Positions 11,060-22,538 of a stretch of 64,000 nt of DNA are shown here, piece by piece. Position numbers and translations under genes: made by a program. The number at the start of each line of letters is the position of its first letter. Position 1 is the first letter of the stretch. The DNA comes from Diospyros lotus (Eukaryota > Streptophyta > Magnoliopsida > Ericales > Ebenaceae): NCBI RefSeq assembly GCF_014633365.1, contig NC_068352.1, positions 8,005,858 to 8,069,857 of the forward strand, written 5' to 3'. Below the pieces are notes generated by a model, which worked only from the letters and a program-made list of their open reading frames with translations, ran no database searches and was not told the origin of the DNA.

Positions 11060-11655
11060 GATGCTTGCCACAAGGATTTATTGTTAGTGCTCGCCACTAG
11101 CTCTCGCCACGAGGCTTGCCACTAGCTTTTGCCGCTAGCTCTCGTCACAGGGTTTCGCCACTAGCTCTTGCCACAAGATCTTGCCACTAGCTCTTGCCGT
11201 TAGCTCTTGCCACAAGGTCTTGCCATTAGCTCTCGCCGCTAGCTCTTGCCACAAGGTCTTGCCATTAACTCCTGCCACTAGCTCTCGCTGCTAGCTCTTG
11301 CCACAAGGTCTTGCCACTAGCCCTCACCGCTAACTCTTGCCACTAGCTCTCGCCACAAGGTCTTGCCACTAGCTCTCGCCGCTAGCTCTTGCCACAAGGT
11401 CTTGCCACTAGCTCTTGCCATTAGCCCTTGCCGCTAGCTCTTGCCACAAGGTCTTGCCACTAGCCCTCGCCGCTAGCTCTTGCCACAAGGTCTTGCCACT
11501 AGCCCTTGCCGCTAGCTGTTACCGCAAGGTCTTGCCACTAGCTCTCGCCACAAGGTCTTGCCATTAGCTCTCACCATGAGGTCTTGCCACTAGCTTTCGC
11601 CGTTAGGTCTTGCCACTAGCTTTTGCCATTAGCTCTCACCACGAGGTTCGCTGCA
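11060..11655. repeat. LTR minisatellite, long allele
   Basis: Same units as 6850-7140 (GCCACTAGCTCTCGCC, GCTAGCTCTTGCC, ACAAGGTCTT) but about twice the length. This accounts for the 300-bp LTR length difference. Confidence 0.85.
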
Positions 11656-11939
11656 AGGATTCAGCCTTTTTAATGCTGAGAAAATGGGTTAGAAGGCTCG
11701 CGGGAATCTTCCCCGCGAAGACCCTCCGATGCCAAAGTCAGTCCTGAATCCCGATGAATATTCACAAAAATAGTAAAAGTGTATTCAAAGCATCCAAATT
11801 TTACTGAAGTTGGCAGTCCCCATTAATGTCCTATAGCTGGGTATTTATAGGGCACGATTCTCAAGAGTGGTTGGTGTTGACACGTGGCGTTTGATAGATG
11901 GGACAACTTCAACGAAGAAGGGGGATCACCATGAACTTG

Positions 11940-12282
11940 CCGTGAGGCAACTTGCGACAGGGTGCCACGAGGCTGGCCCTCGCGGCCAGCTAACAAATGG
12001 CCGCAAGGCTAGCAGCCTTGCGGCCATCCATTAAACGGCCGCAAGACTGAGCCTTGCGGCCAACCAATAAGCGGCCGCAAGGTTGCCAGCCTTGCGGCCA
12101 GCTTTTGTGGGGCCACAAGGCTCAGCCTTACGCCCTGCCATTAAGCAGCCGCAAGGCATCAGGCTTACGGCCTGCCTCTGTGGGGCCGCAAGGCATCAGC
12201 CTTGCGGCCAGCCAATCAGTGGTCGCAAGGCTAAGCCTTGCGACCTGCCATTAAGTGGCCGCAAACCTTGCGGCCATCCTCC
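11940..12282. repeat. Array of GC-rich hairpins in U3 of the 5' LTR
   Basis: Same hairpins as 7427-7765, for example GCCGCAAGGCT / AGCCTTGCGGC, with a few stem mismatches. Confidence 0.85.
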
Positions 12283-12342
12283 AAATTGTTTTTATTTTTA
12301 TCCATTTTTGACCCCTCTTTTTTCCATGGCACCACAACTGTT

Positions 12343-12416
12343 TTCCCTGTTCCAACCAGTTAAACCAAACGGTATTTTCAAACACATGGCTTGTATGCTC
12401 GAGACGGGATTATGCA
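12343..12416 (+). mobile_element. Family-3 solo LTR, segment 2
   Basis: A short piece between the LARD-like element and the nested family-1 solo LTR. It ends in ATGCA (12412-12416), the left target duplication of that LTR. Confidence 0.8.
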
Positions 12417-15400
12417 TGTAACGAGCCTAAAGTGAGTCTAGGTGTTTTAATACTTGATGTCAGTGTAATAGCAATTAAAATATAGGACTAAGTATTTTCT
12501 TTTTTAAATACTTAATGTTAAATTTCCTTGGTGGCACACAAATAATTTTAGATTACATAATTTTATTTTATGGTGCATGGAATCAGAAATTTAAGTGAAA
12601 GGGCCTCAATTAAATAGTTAATGAGATGTCTAACTCAAGTAGGAAATTAAGCCTGTTGGGCTTGGAATATACGTATATGGGATACATGTGATTTGGGCTT
12701 AGGCCCATGGTGAGAAATAATTTGGAAATAATGGGCTTGATGGTGTAATAAGAAAATGGGGAAAAGAAAATAAATTAAGTAGCATTTTTCAATCAAGCCT
12801 CTGGATATTTTTGTTTGTAATATGAAAAAAAGGGTTATTTCGGTAAATTCTGGAGTTAGCGTGCAGATCTGTACACATTTCTTTTTCCTAGCAGCCTCTA
12901 TGCACAAATCTCCTATTTTAGTGCAATGCATATCCCCACTTTTTGAATGCACTGTTCCATTGCTCTTTCAGTCCCTCTCCGTGTCCTTCTTCTTCTTCAC
13001 CTTCTCCATCCTATTCACTGCTGTTGTTTGCTTCCTATGCACAGGTGGAACTTCTCTCTGATTTTTGCATTCTCAACAGGTAAGTTCTTCTGCACTTCCA
13101 TGTTATTTTTCAGTGCGAGCTCTCCCTTAGATATATTCTGTAGTACAATGCAAGCTTCCTTTGATTACAAATTGTTGCTTATTGTGTCACCTCGCTGTCA
13201 ATGATTTCCACTGTATCTATTTTGTGTATAAATTCCCTAGTTGCTGTGAAGTCCATTTGATGTCTCAAGCGGGGTTTGATTCACCCTAATATTTGTTTAG
13301 TGAATGACATTTCTCCTTTGTTGCAACGGAGTTTTGATTAGCTCGTTGCTCTCTATTCAGGCATTTATATATGTACATGTTGCATCATATTTGTAAGCTC
13401 TCACCCATAGCAGAATGTTCCTTATCCATCCAAATGCCTCTTATATATATATATATATAAGTGTTGAGTCTAAATGTAAAATGCTAAGTCACCATTGAAT
13501 GATTTCATTGAGGTATTTGGAGGTTTTACATAAACAGCAAAAGCCTCAACTGAAAATATATATATTGTTCGCCTATATATGAGACCCACTTATAAATACG
13601 CATATACATAAATGCGTAATGAGCTGTTACCCTTCGCTGGTTTGAAAAACTTATTCGAGCCATGCCCGGCCTAGCTAATCCACTTGATTTATGTTTGAAC
13701 AGTCGTTCGAATACCCCTGTTCTATTCGACCAACCCACCTATATATATATATACGTGTTTAGCTTCATTTTTGTTCCAGGGAGCTCTTCCCTCCAGTTCT
13801 TTCCGCGAGCTCCCTCTGAGCTCTCTCCATAGGCCTTATTCACGAGCTCATTCCTCTAGCTCATGGCGCAAGCTCGCCCCGCAAGCTCTTTCTCAACCCC
13901 TTTGACCCCGAGCTCATTCAGCGAACTCTTGTGCACCTCCTAACCTCGAGCTCTCTCTCCGTAAGCCGCTCATGACCTCGAGCTCGTCCCATAAGCCTTG
14001 ACCGCAAGCTCTCCCGAGCTTTTTTTATGAGCCCCCGTCCCAAGCTCGTCCCATAAGCCTTTGAGTGGGAGCTATCTGCTCACACCCTATCTATTTACCT
14101 TTCCTTAATGTTTGTATTTTCTTTAATTTATATTTTACCTTTCATTACTTTAATACATAAATGTAACTAAGAAAGTACCTCCATTTGGATTCAATAAAAA
14201 TATCAAAAAAATCAAATTTCATAACAATAAAAAAAGATAGAATTTTGGATTTAGTACAAACTCAAGAAATTACGATTTTACCACCCTCAAAGTTCATAGC
14301 TTTTGTTTCTTGAAAAAATCATTAAAAATCTTTTTTACAACAATGAATGTTGGTTATCAAAATACTGGGAGTTAGTTTTTCAAAAGAAAGACATTTACAA
14401 AAAAAAATGTTCTAGTTGGTCCTTAGCCTTAGAAAAATTCTAGGTTTATTTCAATCGGCAGTTCCAAAGCTAATTTTTGGAATTCACTTTAGGAGATTCT
14501 TTAAATGTCTTTAAAGCTCTTCATATATATAAGAATGAAAATAATTTAGTTTTCATTTGATCAAATAACACTTGATATGAGTGAAAAACTATCCAATATT
14601 GTGAGATGGGCATAAAATATATATATATAAGTATGGTAGCAGCTTGTAAGATGAAATTCATGATGTTTATATTTATGTGGAAGTGAATGCATGACATGTT
14701 TCATACACATTCAATGTGATCATATTATGAGACATAGTAATATTTATCTTTGTGCACCTAATATTTTGCACGAAGAGAAATGGTACCCTAGAAGCACTTG
14801 GCGCGGGATGAGGTGGTCATAGCCCGACAGGTTGGCTTCATATTTATTGTGAGGTTTTGTTTATGTGATACACTTTGACATGTGTTGATTTATGGCTTGT
14901 GAGCCTATGAGATTTGATAATGATATTAAATCTATATGCACATTTGCATAATAGCATGGTGGCATGATACATTTAACTTGGAATTGATCAAGTCTTAAAT
15001 TATGAATCTTGTATACAACTGTCGAGTTCTAGATTACTCTCCTTTTGGTGTCACCTTATTCTTGGTTCTTGTTCATTGTTTATTGTCCTAGAACTTGCTG
15101 AGCCTTGTGGTTCACTTGATCTTTTTTGCCATTCTAGGTAAAGGGAAAGCTATTATTGGGTGCGAGTCTAGTGGGACTAAGGCCTAAGGATAGTGGTGTA
15201 TGGAGACGTGTCCTAACTTGGAGATCCTGATTTGTAGTTAGTGAGGCTTGTAATGAATTGAACTTATTTTGTTAGTTAACTAGAGTCTCTTATCTATTTT
15301 GTATGGCCGTCGAGCCCGAACTCATGAGATATTGGAAGTGTAACCGAACTTAAATTTACTTTCCGTTGCTAGTGAATGAAATGAGTTTTCTGTTTACTTA

Positions 15401-15482
15401 TGGTTTGTTCTATATCATCTCTGTGATGACCTCCTTTCGAATATCCTATGGTAGCGGGAATATTCGAGAGTGGGCCCTTACA
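12417..15482 (+). mobile_element. Family-1 solo LTR nested in family 3
   Basis: Runs from TGTAACGAGCC to GGGCCCTTACA with a perfect 5-bp duplication, ATGCA at 12412-12416 and 15483-15487. Both ends and the 3' half align with 43147-49299; for example GTCTAGGTGTTTTAATACTT follows the start in both. 3066 bp and no coding domain. Unlike the other copies, its variable middle holds a GAGCT-rich array. Confidence 0.92.
13776..14075. repeat. GAGCTC-rich irregular minisatellite
   Basis: GAGCT or CAAGCTC recurs about every 12-25 bp, with linkers such as CCGCAAGCTC, CCTCGAGCTC and CCCATAAGCC. It lies roughly where the other family-1 LTRs carry ATTCGAAT and dinucleotide arrays. Confidence 0.75.
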
Positions 15483-15487
15483 ATGCA

Positions 15488-16529
15488 TTTTGGGGTTGTC
15501 CATTTAATCTTGAGTGCTTGTCACATGACCATGATATTTATTTATTAGTTTTTAAGCACGACCATTTACATTTGGCATGTGTTTTACTAGTTGGGCAAGG
15601 CTTGACAGGATGCTTGGCTTATGCGGGCTTTGTATCCTATCCGATTTACTACGCCACCCCTTATTTATTGCATCTGCATGAGTCTTGGCGCTAGTTTTGA
15701 GATACAACTATACGGTGTCGGGTTTTCCGAACCGAGTTATTAGGGAAGCCTCAGCGTGCCCAATTTTTATTTTGGTCGCTTTTGCAGGCCAGAGGGTGTG
15801 GTCGCTCCCACCCAGGCGAGCTTTGGCTCGTAATACAGGTATAGTCTGCCTTCAGAGCAGTAGTAGGTTTGTGATAAGGACTTAGGTGCTAGTGCATTCT
15901 TTATTTAGGCCCCAAGATCCTATATATGTGCATTTTTACTTATGCAGTTTGTACCTGTGACAGTTTATGAGATTGCATGGCATGTTATGCATGAGTTTCG
16001 ATTTGTTATGCACTTGAGACGTAGGTTTACTCTTAGCACCTATTTTATTCTACCTTCATTTCTTTATGAGCTTACTGAGTCATTTGGACTCACCTTGTTT
16101 TCTCTTCATTCTAGATAAAGGCAAGGATCCAGTTGTGGGTGAGTCTAGTGGGTCCCGACTTCCGGGTTAGACGGTGTACAGGGCCATGCAGACTTAGTAG
16201 ATGTCAGCTTGGGAGTTTCTTTTGTTCATTTTACCTCTTCCGGACTGTATTTTTCTTCGGTCTAATTGGGTCTGTATGGATTGTGTTTATTTTGTGGCCA
16301 ATGTGCCAGTGTTGTATGTTATGCATGTCTGGGCTATGTAAGACTAGAGATCAGTTGCTGTATAGTAGGTTGAGGTTTTGATATACATGCAGTGATGGCA
16401 AGTTTCCTTTATCAGTTTTCTCTTGACATTTATCAGTGGCATGCATGACAAGTCCTTTCAGATCAGGTTGCCTCTATTATAGTAGGGCATCCACTCTGGT
16501 TCTTTGGGGACCTAGGTAGGGGCCTTACA
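15488..16529 (+). mobile_element. Family-3 solo LTR, segment 3
   Basis: Continues from segment 2 after the nested family-1 LTR and ends GGGGCCTTACA at 16529, followed by TSD TTTAG (16530-16534). It contains the CTTACTGAGTC...CATTCTAGATAAAGG block near 16070-16125, the equivalent of the block shared by families 1, 2 and 4. Confidence 0.85.
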
Positions 16530-16534
16530 TTTAG

Positions 16535-17526
16535 TGACCTTGAAGAAATTTGGAGTAGACTCAAAAATCTTTTCTCCTCTTACCTTGTGACTCTTCAATT
16601 GATGTGTAATAATATTTTGTGAGCTTTGAATTGCTTGGATGAAAGATTGAGAGCATTTGGGATCTTTCAGATGCTTTAGATTTGTAATAGAAGCACTTGG
16701 TATCTCAAAAATGAGATTTGAGGGGTATTTATAGGCATTTTGGACACTTTTCCAATGGTCAGGAATCTAATTGTTATAGGTAGGAAAGCTTAGAATTATA
16801 ATTTAAAATTAATATATGCACTTATACAACCAATGAGACTTGTAAATCAATTACCACTCGCGCGTAAGGAAAAGCTTAGGTTGGCATAAGGTTGTGGGTT
16901 TGAATCAAGGGGCATGCGCCTAATTGTTAAATTCTTTTTTCAAATACATATTCTATAAAAATATTTTATAAATTAATCTAAATATTTTTAAAAAATAATT
17001 TTAATTAAAAAATAATATTTTTGATAATACATATGCTATAAAATATTTAATAAATTAATCTTAAAAATATTTTTAATAGAAAATAATATTTTTTATAACA
17101 CATGCTATGAAATATTTTATAAATTAATCTAAAAATATTTAAAAAATTTAATAAAAAATAATATTTTTGGTAATACACATACTATGAAAAATATTTTATA
17201 AGTTAATCTTAAAATTATATAAAAATATTTTTAATAAAAAATAATATTTTTGGCAATACATATGTTAAGAAAAAAATATTTTATAAGTTAATCAAAAATA
17301 ATTCGATACTATAATTAATATATTTAAGAAAAATATTCTTTTTGTTACTCACAAAAAATACTATAATTAAAAAATTCTTTTTTAATTAATCACTAAAAAT
17401 ACTATAATTTGTATATTAAAAAAAAATTGTTAATCATCAAAACTTAATTAATATGATAAATTGACTCAACAAGCTCCCGGAAGTTGAGAAACTCTTTATG
17501 ACCTTGAGGTCACTTAGGATCGAGAG
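16535..17526 (-). mobile_element. SIRE-like 5' LTR copy A, segment 2
   Basis: Aligns with 51500-52400 in copy B. Includes a very AT-rich stretch (16925-17450) of repeated AATATTTT and AAAATAATATTTTT blocks. Ends in GAGAG, the left target duplication of the Tork-like element. Confidence 0.8.
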
Positions 17527-18201
17527 TGTTACGAACAAACAGAGATAGCAAATCTCCACACACACACACTGTCAAAATCGACTCTGATGAAATAAAGATA
17601 TAAACGAAACAGGAGGCAGAAGATTTATAGTGGTTCACCCCAAACAGGGGCTATGTCCACTTGAGCTCCGGTGAGAAGAGCTCACTCCACTAATATATTC
17701 AATCCGATTACAATGAAATTGAAACCCAAAAACAACCCTGGTTTTCTATACAAAAACGCTCATAATCACTAACAGATTAAGAGCTTACATTCGATCAAAA
17801 CAAAAACCGGAGAACACGAAAGGGAAGATGAACTGTACAGCATTTACAGAGAGAGAGAGAGAGGGAGAGAGAACGAAGAAACCCTAAAATGACAACCACC
17901 TCGGCACCCCTCTATTCTTTCATCTTTTTCCTTCTCTGAATCATCAATCTCGAGGCGCGATAAATAAGGCGATTGAATGGTTGGGATTTCACACAATAAA
18001 GCAGCACAGACAGCTTGGATGAGATTGTGCAAAAGGGACGGCTGCAGGCAACACGATAAAAGCCAAAAGCCAAGGGCTTGGGCTGGCCCAAAGGTGGCTA
18101 CAAAATTGGACCTCCAGTGGGTGCCCAAAGAGCAGCCCATGGTTGCCAAATGGTCCCCCAATCCTATGGTCCACATTTGATGATTCACAAAAAATATAAC
18201 A
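17527..18201 (-). mobile_element. 3' LTR of the Tork-like copia
   Basis: 675 bp, TGTTACGAAC to AAATATAACA. In the first 345 bp it differs from the partner (24070-24745) at about 14 sites, mostly transitions. The adjacent purine-rich AAGGTGGAG on the minus strand (about 18202-18214) is the polypurine tract. Confidence 0.92.
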
Positions 18202-18304
18202 AACTCCACCTTGAAACATCAAATGACTAAGTAATCAGACAGAAAAAATATAAGTGCAGCATGCTACAATTCTCACCTTCATTGCTCTAGATGACTAAAA
18301 TAAT

Positions 18305-18982
18305 TTAGCCATCATCAATATGCAACAAATTCAAGCAATGCTTGAATTTAGCTGCAGTCAATACCTTGGTGCCCATGTCAGCAGGATTGTTGGCTGTAGA
18401 AACTTTCTGGATGCCCATAGTTCCGTTGGCTATCATTTCCCTTACATAATGATACTTCACATCCACATGTTTGGTTCGATCATGATACACTGGATTTTTG
18501 GACAAGTGGATGGCACTTTGGCTATCCGAGAAAATCACCACTTTGCTTTGAAGCAAGTGTATTTCCTTGAGAATACCTTGGAGCCATATGGCTTCCTTGA
18601 AAGCATTTGTTACAGCCACATACTCTGCCTCAGTAGAGGACAGAGCTACAAGTGGTTGCAACTGAGACTTCCAGCTGATGCAGTTTCCACCCAAGGTAAA
18701 ATAGTAGGCAGTGGTGGATTTTCTAAAGTCTCTATCCCCTGCAAAATCAGAGTCAACATACCCAACAAGATCAAGTGTATCAAATATTTTCTTAAAATTT
18801 AAACCAATGCAAATAGTACCATTTATGTACCTAAGCAAATATTTTAAGGCATCCCAATGAATTTTCCCAGGGTTAGACATGTATCGACTAAGTAATGAAA
18901 TTGAATATGCAAGGTCTGGCCTAGTACTTATCATTGAATACATAATTGTTCCAATTACATTTGCATAAGGGACATTTTTCAT
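18305..18982 (-). pseudogene. Copia RNase H (end of the Tork-like pol)
   Basis: Starts in the RT thumb (PYANVIGTIMYSM, TRPDLAYSISLLSRY), then RNase H motifs DSDFAGD, SSTEAEYVA, SDSQSAIHLSKNP and RTKHVDVKYH, which hold the acidic residues that cut the RNA strand of the hybrid. It ends with NNPADMGTK and a final Leu-rich tail, the natural pol terminus. The frame is open over 225 codons but is separated from the RT block by a stop near 19010. It lies 100 bp from the 3' LTR. Confidence 0.92.
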
Positions 18983-19012
18983 TTCAATTATTTCAGAATT
19001 GGATGTGGGATA

Positions 19013-20027
19013 CTATAATTTAGATAGAATAAAGTGTCCAGGCAATGGAACTATAACAGTTTTACAATTTTGCATTCCAAATTTATGAACAACTTTTACC
19101 AAATAATCATGCTGATGTATCTTAAGGCTATTGTTGCTTTTTTTTCTCTCAATTTTCATTCCTAATATTTTCTTAGCATGGCCTAAGTCTTTCATATCAA
19201 AGGCTGTGTTTAACATAGATTTTAACTCCTTAATCTTTGACTTAAACTTGCTAATAAGTAGGATATCATCTACATACAGCAGTAGATAAACAGGAATATC
19301 AGTGAGCATAAAATAGAAGCAGTTGTCATATTGACTTCTAACAAAATCAGCCCCTAGAACAAAATTATCAAATTTTTTGTACCATTGTCTTGGGGCCTGT
19401 TTTAAGCCATACAAAGATTTTTTCAGCAAACAGACATGATCAGATTTTTCAAACACAACATATCCATTGGGTTGAACCATGTAAATGTGTTCATTAAGGT
19501 CTCCATGTAAAAATGCAGTTTTAACATCTAACTGTTCAAGTTCTAAATCAAATTGAACTACAACTGCAAGCATCATGCAGATTGTCTTAAATTTAACAAC
19601 AGGAGAGAAAATTTCAGTATAATCTATCCCTTCTCTTTGTGTAAACCCCTTAGCTACTAGTCTTGCTTTATATCTAATAGGGTCATTAGAAGACATACCT
19701 TCCTTTAATTTGAACAGCCACTTACATTGGATCAGTTTCTGATTTTCTAGTCGAGGGACAAGAACCCAAGTTCTGTTGGCCATCAAAGAGGCCATTTCTT
19801 CGTCCATGGCTTGCTGCCAATTTTTACTTTCCTTTGAGCTGACAGCCTCCTCATATGAGGAAGGCTCACTGCTCCTCATTTCAATACCTGCCACTAGGGC
19901 ACAAAACACTAAATCTGAGAAAGCATACCTAGCAAGTGGCCTTATAGACCTCCTGCTTCTATCTCGAGCAAGTTGATAGTTACCAAGATCTTGTTGAGGT
20001 GAGTCATGATGCTCCACTGTAGGATCA
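19013..20027 (-). pseudogene. Copia reverse transcriptase (Tork-like)
   Basis: Copies element RNA into DNA. Visible in order: [72 protein letters not shown] and the catalytic YVDD within LLLYVDDILLI. The RT core is complete. The 5' side joins the inserted LTR-like unit at 20028, so the first dozen or so residues of the apparent frame are foreign. A stop near 19013 separates it from the RNase H block. Confidence 0.92.
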
Positions 20028-21501
20028 TGAACGAGGATCAAAAGCATGCAACGGAAGCGTTTTAAAATAAAAACGATCCTCGTATTGGTTAGAGTCTAGG
20101 AGACTTACTTTTACGGCGGATTACCGGACGGAATGGAGCGATGGGAGCTTCTTCGTGTGGAGGAGACGACGGCTGTCCAGCTAGCCTTCTGCTCCGTCGC
20201 ATCAGAGCTCAAACGCCCCCTTTCGATCTTCCGGAGTATGACTCGAACTCGTGGCCTTTCTTCGGTGAAGAAGAATGAAAAACGACTTGGATTAAAAAAC
20301 AACTAAAGAGAGATATATATAGGGAGAACCCTAGGGTTAAAACCCTAGTGGGCCAAACCCTAATGGGCCAAATCTTTTAATTAATTTCCCAATTGGGTTA
20401 GCCCAATTAATTAATTAAAACCCTTATGAACTATTATTTTATTTTAGCCCAATGGACCATTCTAAATAAAATAATTCTCTCTTAATGTAATTCATCCAAC
20501 AAGCCAAATGTATTAAAAATACATGAGTTACATCGAGCTACCCCGGGGACCAAAAGACAAATTATTCACGGCTACTAAAATGACCAAAATATCCCTGCTA
20601 CCTAGTAGCTATATTTTGTCATTCTAAGTGTTCCAACTATCACCATATGGTAACACTGACCCCACGAATAATTTTGCATATGCCATGTCTTTGACCTACT
20701 AGTGTAATGACGAAAATACCCCTCTGTGTAACACCCATCATTCAGAAAGGAATAATGTACTAACACCTTTCTAAATGACTTCTACCATCCTTAGATCACT
20801 AGTCCAATAATCCGTGACTACTCGAATGTACTTGCTTATCATTGGGAGCTACCCAGAAGCACACACTCATAAGTCACGTTCCCAGGGCCCTGGATTATTC
20901 GATTATTCTTGGACAATCACAAGGGGGTGAATCACAGAAACTATCTTGTATTAGTCTGTCTTAGCTAATTAGAAACCATACTCCCAACTCAAAAGGATAT
21001 TGATCTTTGATAGACCTCACCTACAATGAATCTAAGAATATAGCTCTAGGTTCACCAGACCACCAACTAATACTCAAGTATTAGAGTACTCGTCCACGTA
21101 GTAGCAGTGATAGACTAGCTCCATGATAATTAGTACTTTGTCATTAGCTTCTATCACAGGTCCACTCTACGCATTCCAAATGCGCTTGTACAATTAGAGT
21201 AAACGGACTGTTTACTGGCTAAGGCAAGCCATCCTCCATTAGGATCTATTGCACAATGATCTTATCATGATAGAATGTCCAGTTCTATCAAAAGATCAAG
21301 AGTTATATTTTCTTGCTTATTAAGTACCCATGATTCATGCCTAACTGTGAAGAACGACCCATCACATGAATCACTTACTTAATAGCATGGACACCTTTCC
21401 AACAATTAAATGCAAATAATATATGTGCCATAAACTGAATAAAAGGAACATCATTACCATAAATTAAACAAAACGTGTCTTTAGGGCATACATTTCCAAC
21501 A
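20028..21501 (-). mobile_element. LTR-like insertion in the Tork-like pol
   Basis: Minus-strand ends TGTTGGAAATGTATGCCC and GATCCTCGTTCA. A TATA box CTATATATATCTC lies at about 20310-20322 (minus). Its U5-side end holds an inverted repeat ACGAGGATC...GATCCTCGT (20031-20088). Removing it leaves the flanking pol frames in register. No clear 5-bp target duplication (GGATG versus TCATG at best). No coding domain, so probably a solo LTR. Confidence 0.7.
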
Positions 21502-22523
21502 TCCACCTCAATCTCAATTTCACCATTTTGTTCCTCATGATCAGATTCATGATCAGAGGTCTGGTTTAGGTTTGATATAGGTGAAGGATCACCTTCAGGT
21601 AGAGGTTCTGGTATAACTGGAGCATTAGGAGGGTTATCATCTATAACTTGGTGCTCCACCTCTATTTGGGTTCCTCATAAGCTGATAGAATTATCTGTGT
21701 CACTATGTTGATTGGATTCATTAGTTTTAGATAATTTGCAAGGGAAGACTGATTCATTGAATATAACATCTCGGCTGATGATAATTTTTACACCCTTAGA
21801 TTGTCTTTCCCATAGCCTATATCCCTTAGTTTCTTCTTGATACCCAACAAAAACACACTTAGTGGATCTAGGTTCCAGTTTTCCTTCTGACTGATGAGCA
21901 TAAGCTTCACAGCTAAAAGTTCTTAAGTAGTTGAAGTTTAATTTCCTTCCAGTCCACTTTTCTTCAGGACATTTAAAATTAAAGGCAGTTGAAGGACTTC
22001 TATTTACTAGATGTGAAGCTGTTGCTAAGGCCTCCCCCCAAAAGGATTTAGGCAAACCAGATGTGAACAAAAGGCACCTCACTTTTTCAAGGAGGGTTCG
22101 GTTCATCCTTTCAGCCACCCCATTTTGTTGGGGTGTGTTCCTAACAGTCTTATGCCTATTTATTCCTTGGGAGTTATAGTATTCATCAAACTCTTTATTA
22201 CAGAATTCTAACCCATTGTCTGTTCTAAGAGTTTTGATTTTCCTATCAGCTTGGTTTTCTATTAAGATCTTCTAAGTTTTGAACTTCTCTAATGTTTGAT
22301 CTTTAGTTTTTAATAGAAAAACCCACACATTCCTCGTAAAATCATCAATGATAGAGAGAAAATACCTGTTGCCACCATGGGTGGGAACCTGGGAAGGTCC
22401 CCAGAGATCTACATGTAAGTACTCAAGGCATGCCTTCGTCAGGTGAGTCCCCTTATAGAAACTCATCCTGTGTTGCTTGCCTAGCACACATGGTTCACAA
22501 AAACCGAAGGTCTCAGCAGACAC
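21502..22523 (-). pseudogene. Copia integrase (Tork-like), three frame pieces
   Basis: Inserts element DNA into the chromosome. Piece 1 (22523-22272) has the end of the zinc-binding head (CEPCVLGKQHR), the first catalytic Asp in VDLWGP and the IIDDFTR block. A stop follows KFKT, after which LRTDNGLEF with the second Asp can be read near 22230. Piece 2 (22118-21675) has MNRTLLEKVRCLL with the catalytic Glu just upstream, then the FVGYQEETKGYRLW region. Piece 3 (21659-21502) is the acidic hinge, cut by the insertion at 21501. Confidence 0.88.
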
Positions 22524-22538
22524 TGGACCAAGTTATCC

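Larger units (their letters stand above)
6733..12336 (-). mobile_element. Non-autonomous gypsy element with gag and two LTRs (LARD-like)
   Basis: LTRs lie at 6733-7819 and 10949-12336, oriented minus by the primer site at 10926-10944 and the purine tract next to 7820. ACTGTT occurs at 6725-6730 and 12337-12342, a likely target duplication with two extra bases (AT) on the left. Inside are a gag pseudogene, then a short stretch of integrase C-terminus, then about 1.4 kb of tandem repeats. Protease, RT, RNase H and the catalytic integrase core are missing. The Tat/Athila-like primer site suggests a Tat-type parent. Nested in the family-3 solo LTR. Confidence 0.85.
10949..12336 (-). mobile_element. 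5' LTR of the LARD-like element
   Basis: Same termini as the 3' LTR, with the longer minisatellite (11060-11655) and the hairpin array (11940-12282). Flanked on the right by ACTGTT. Confidence 0.85.

Noticed and set aside
18320..18802. 160-codon plus-strand frame
   Set aside because: Antisense shadow of copia RNase H.
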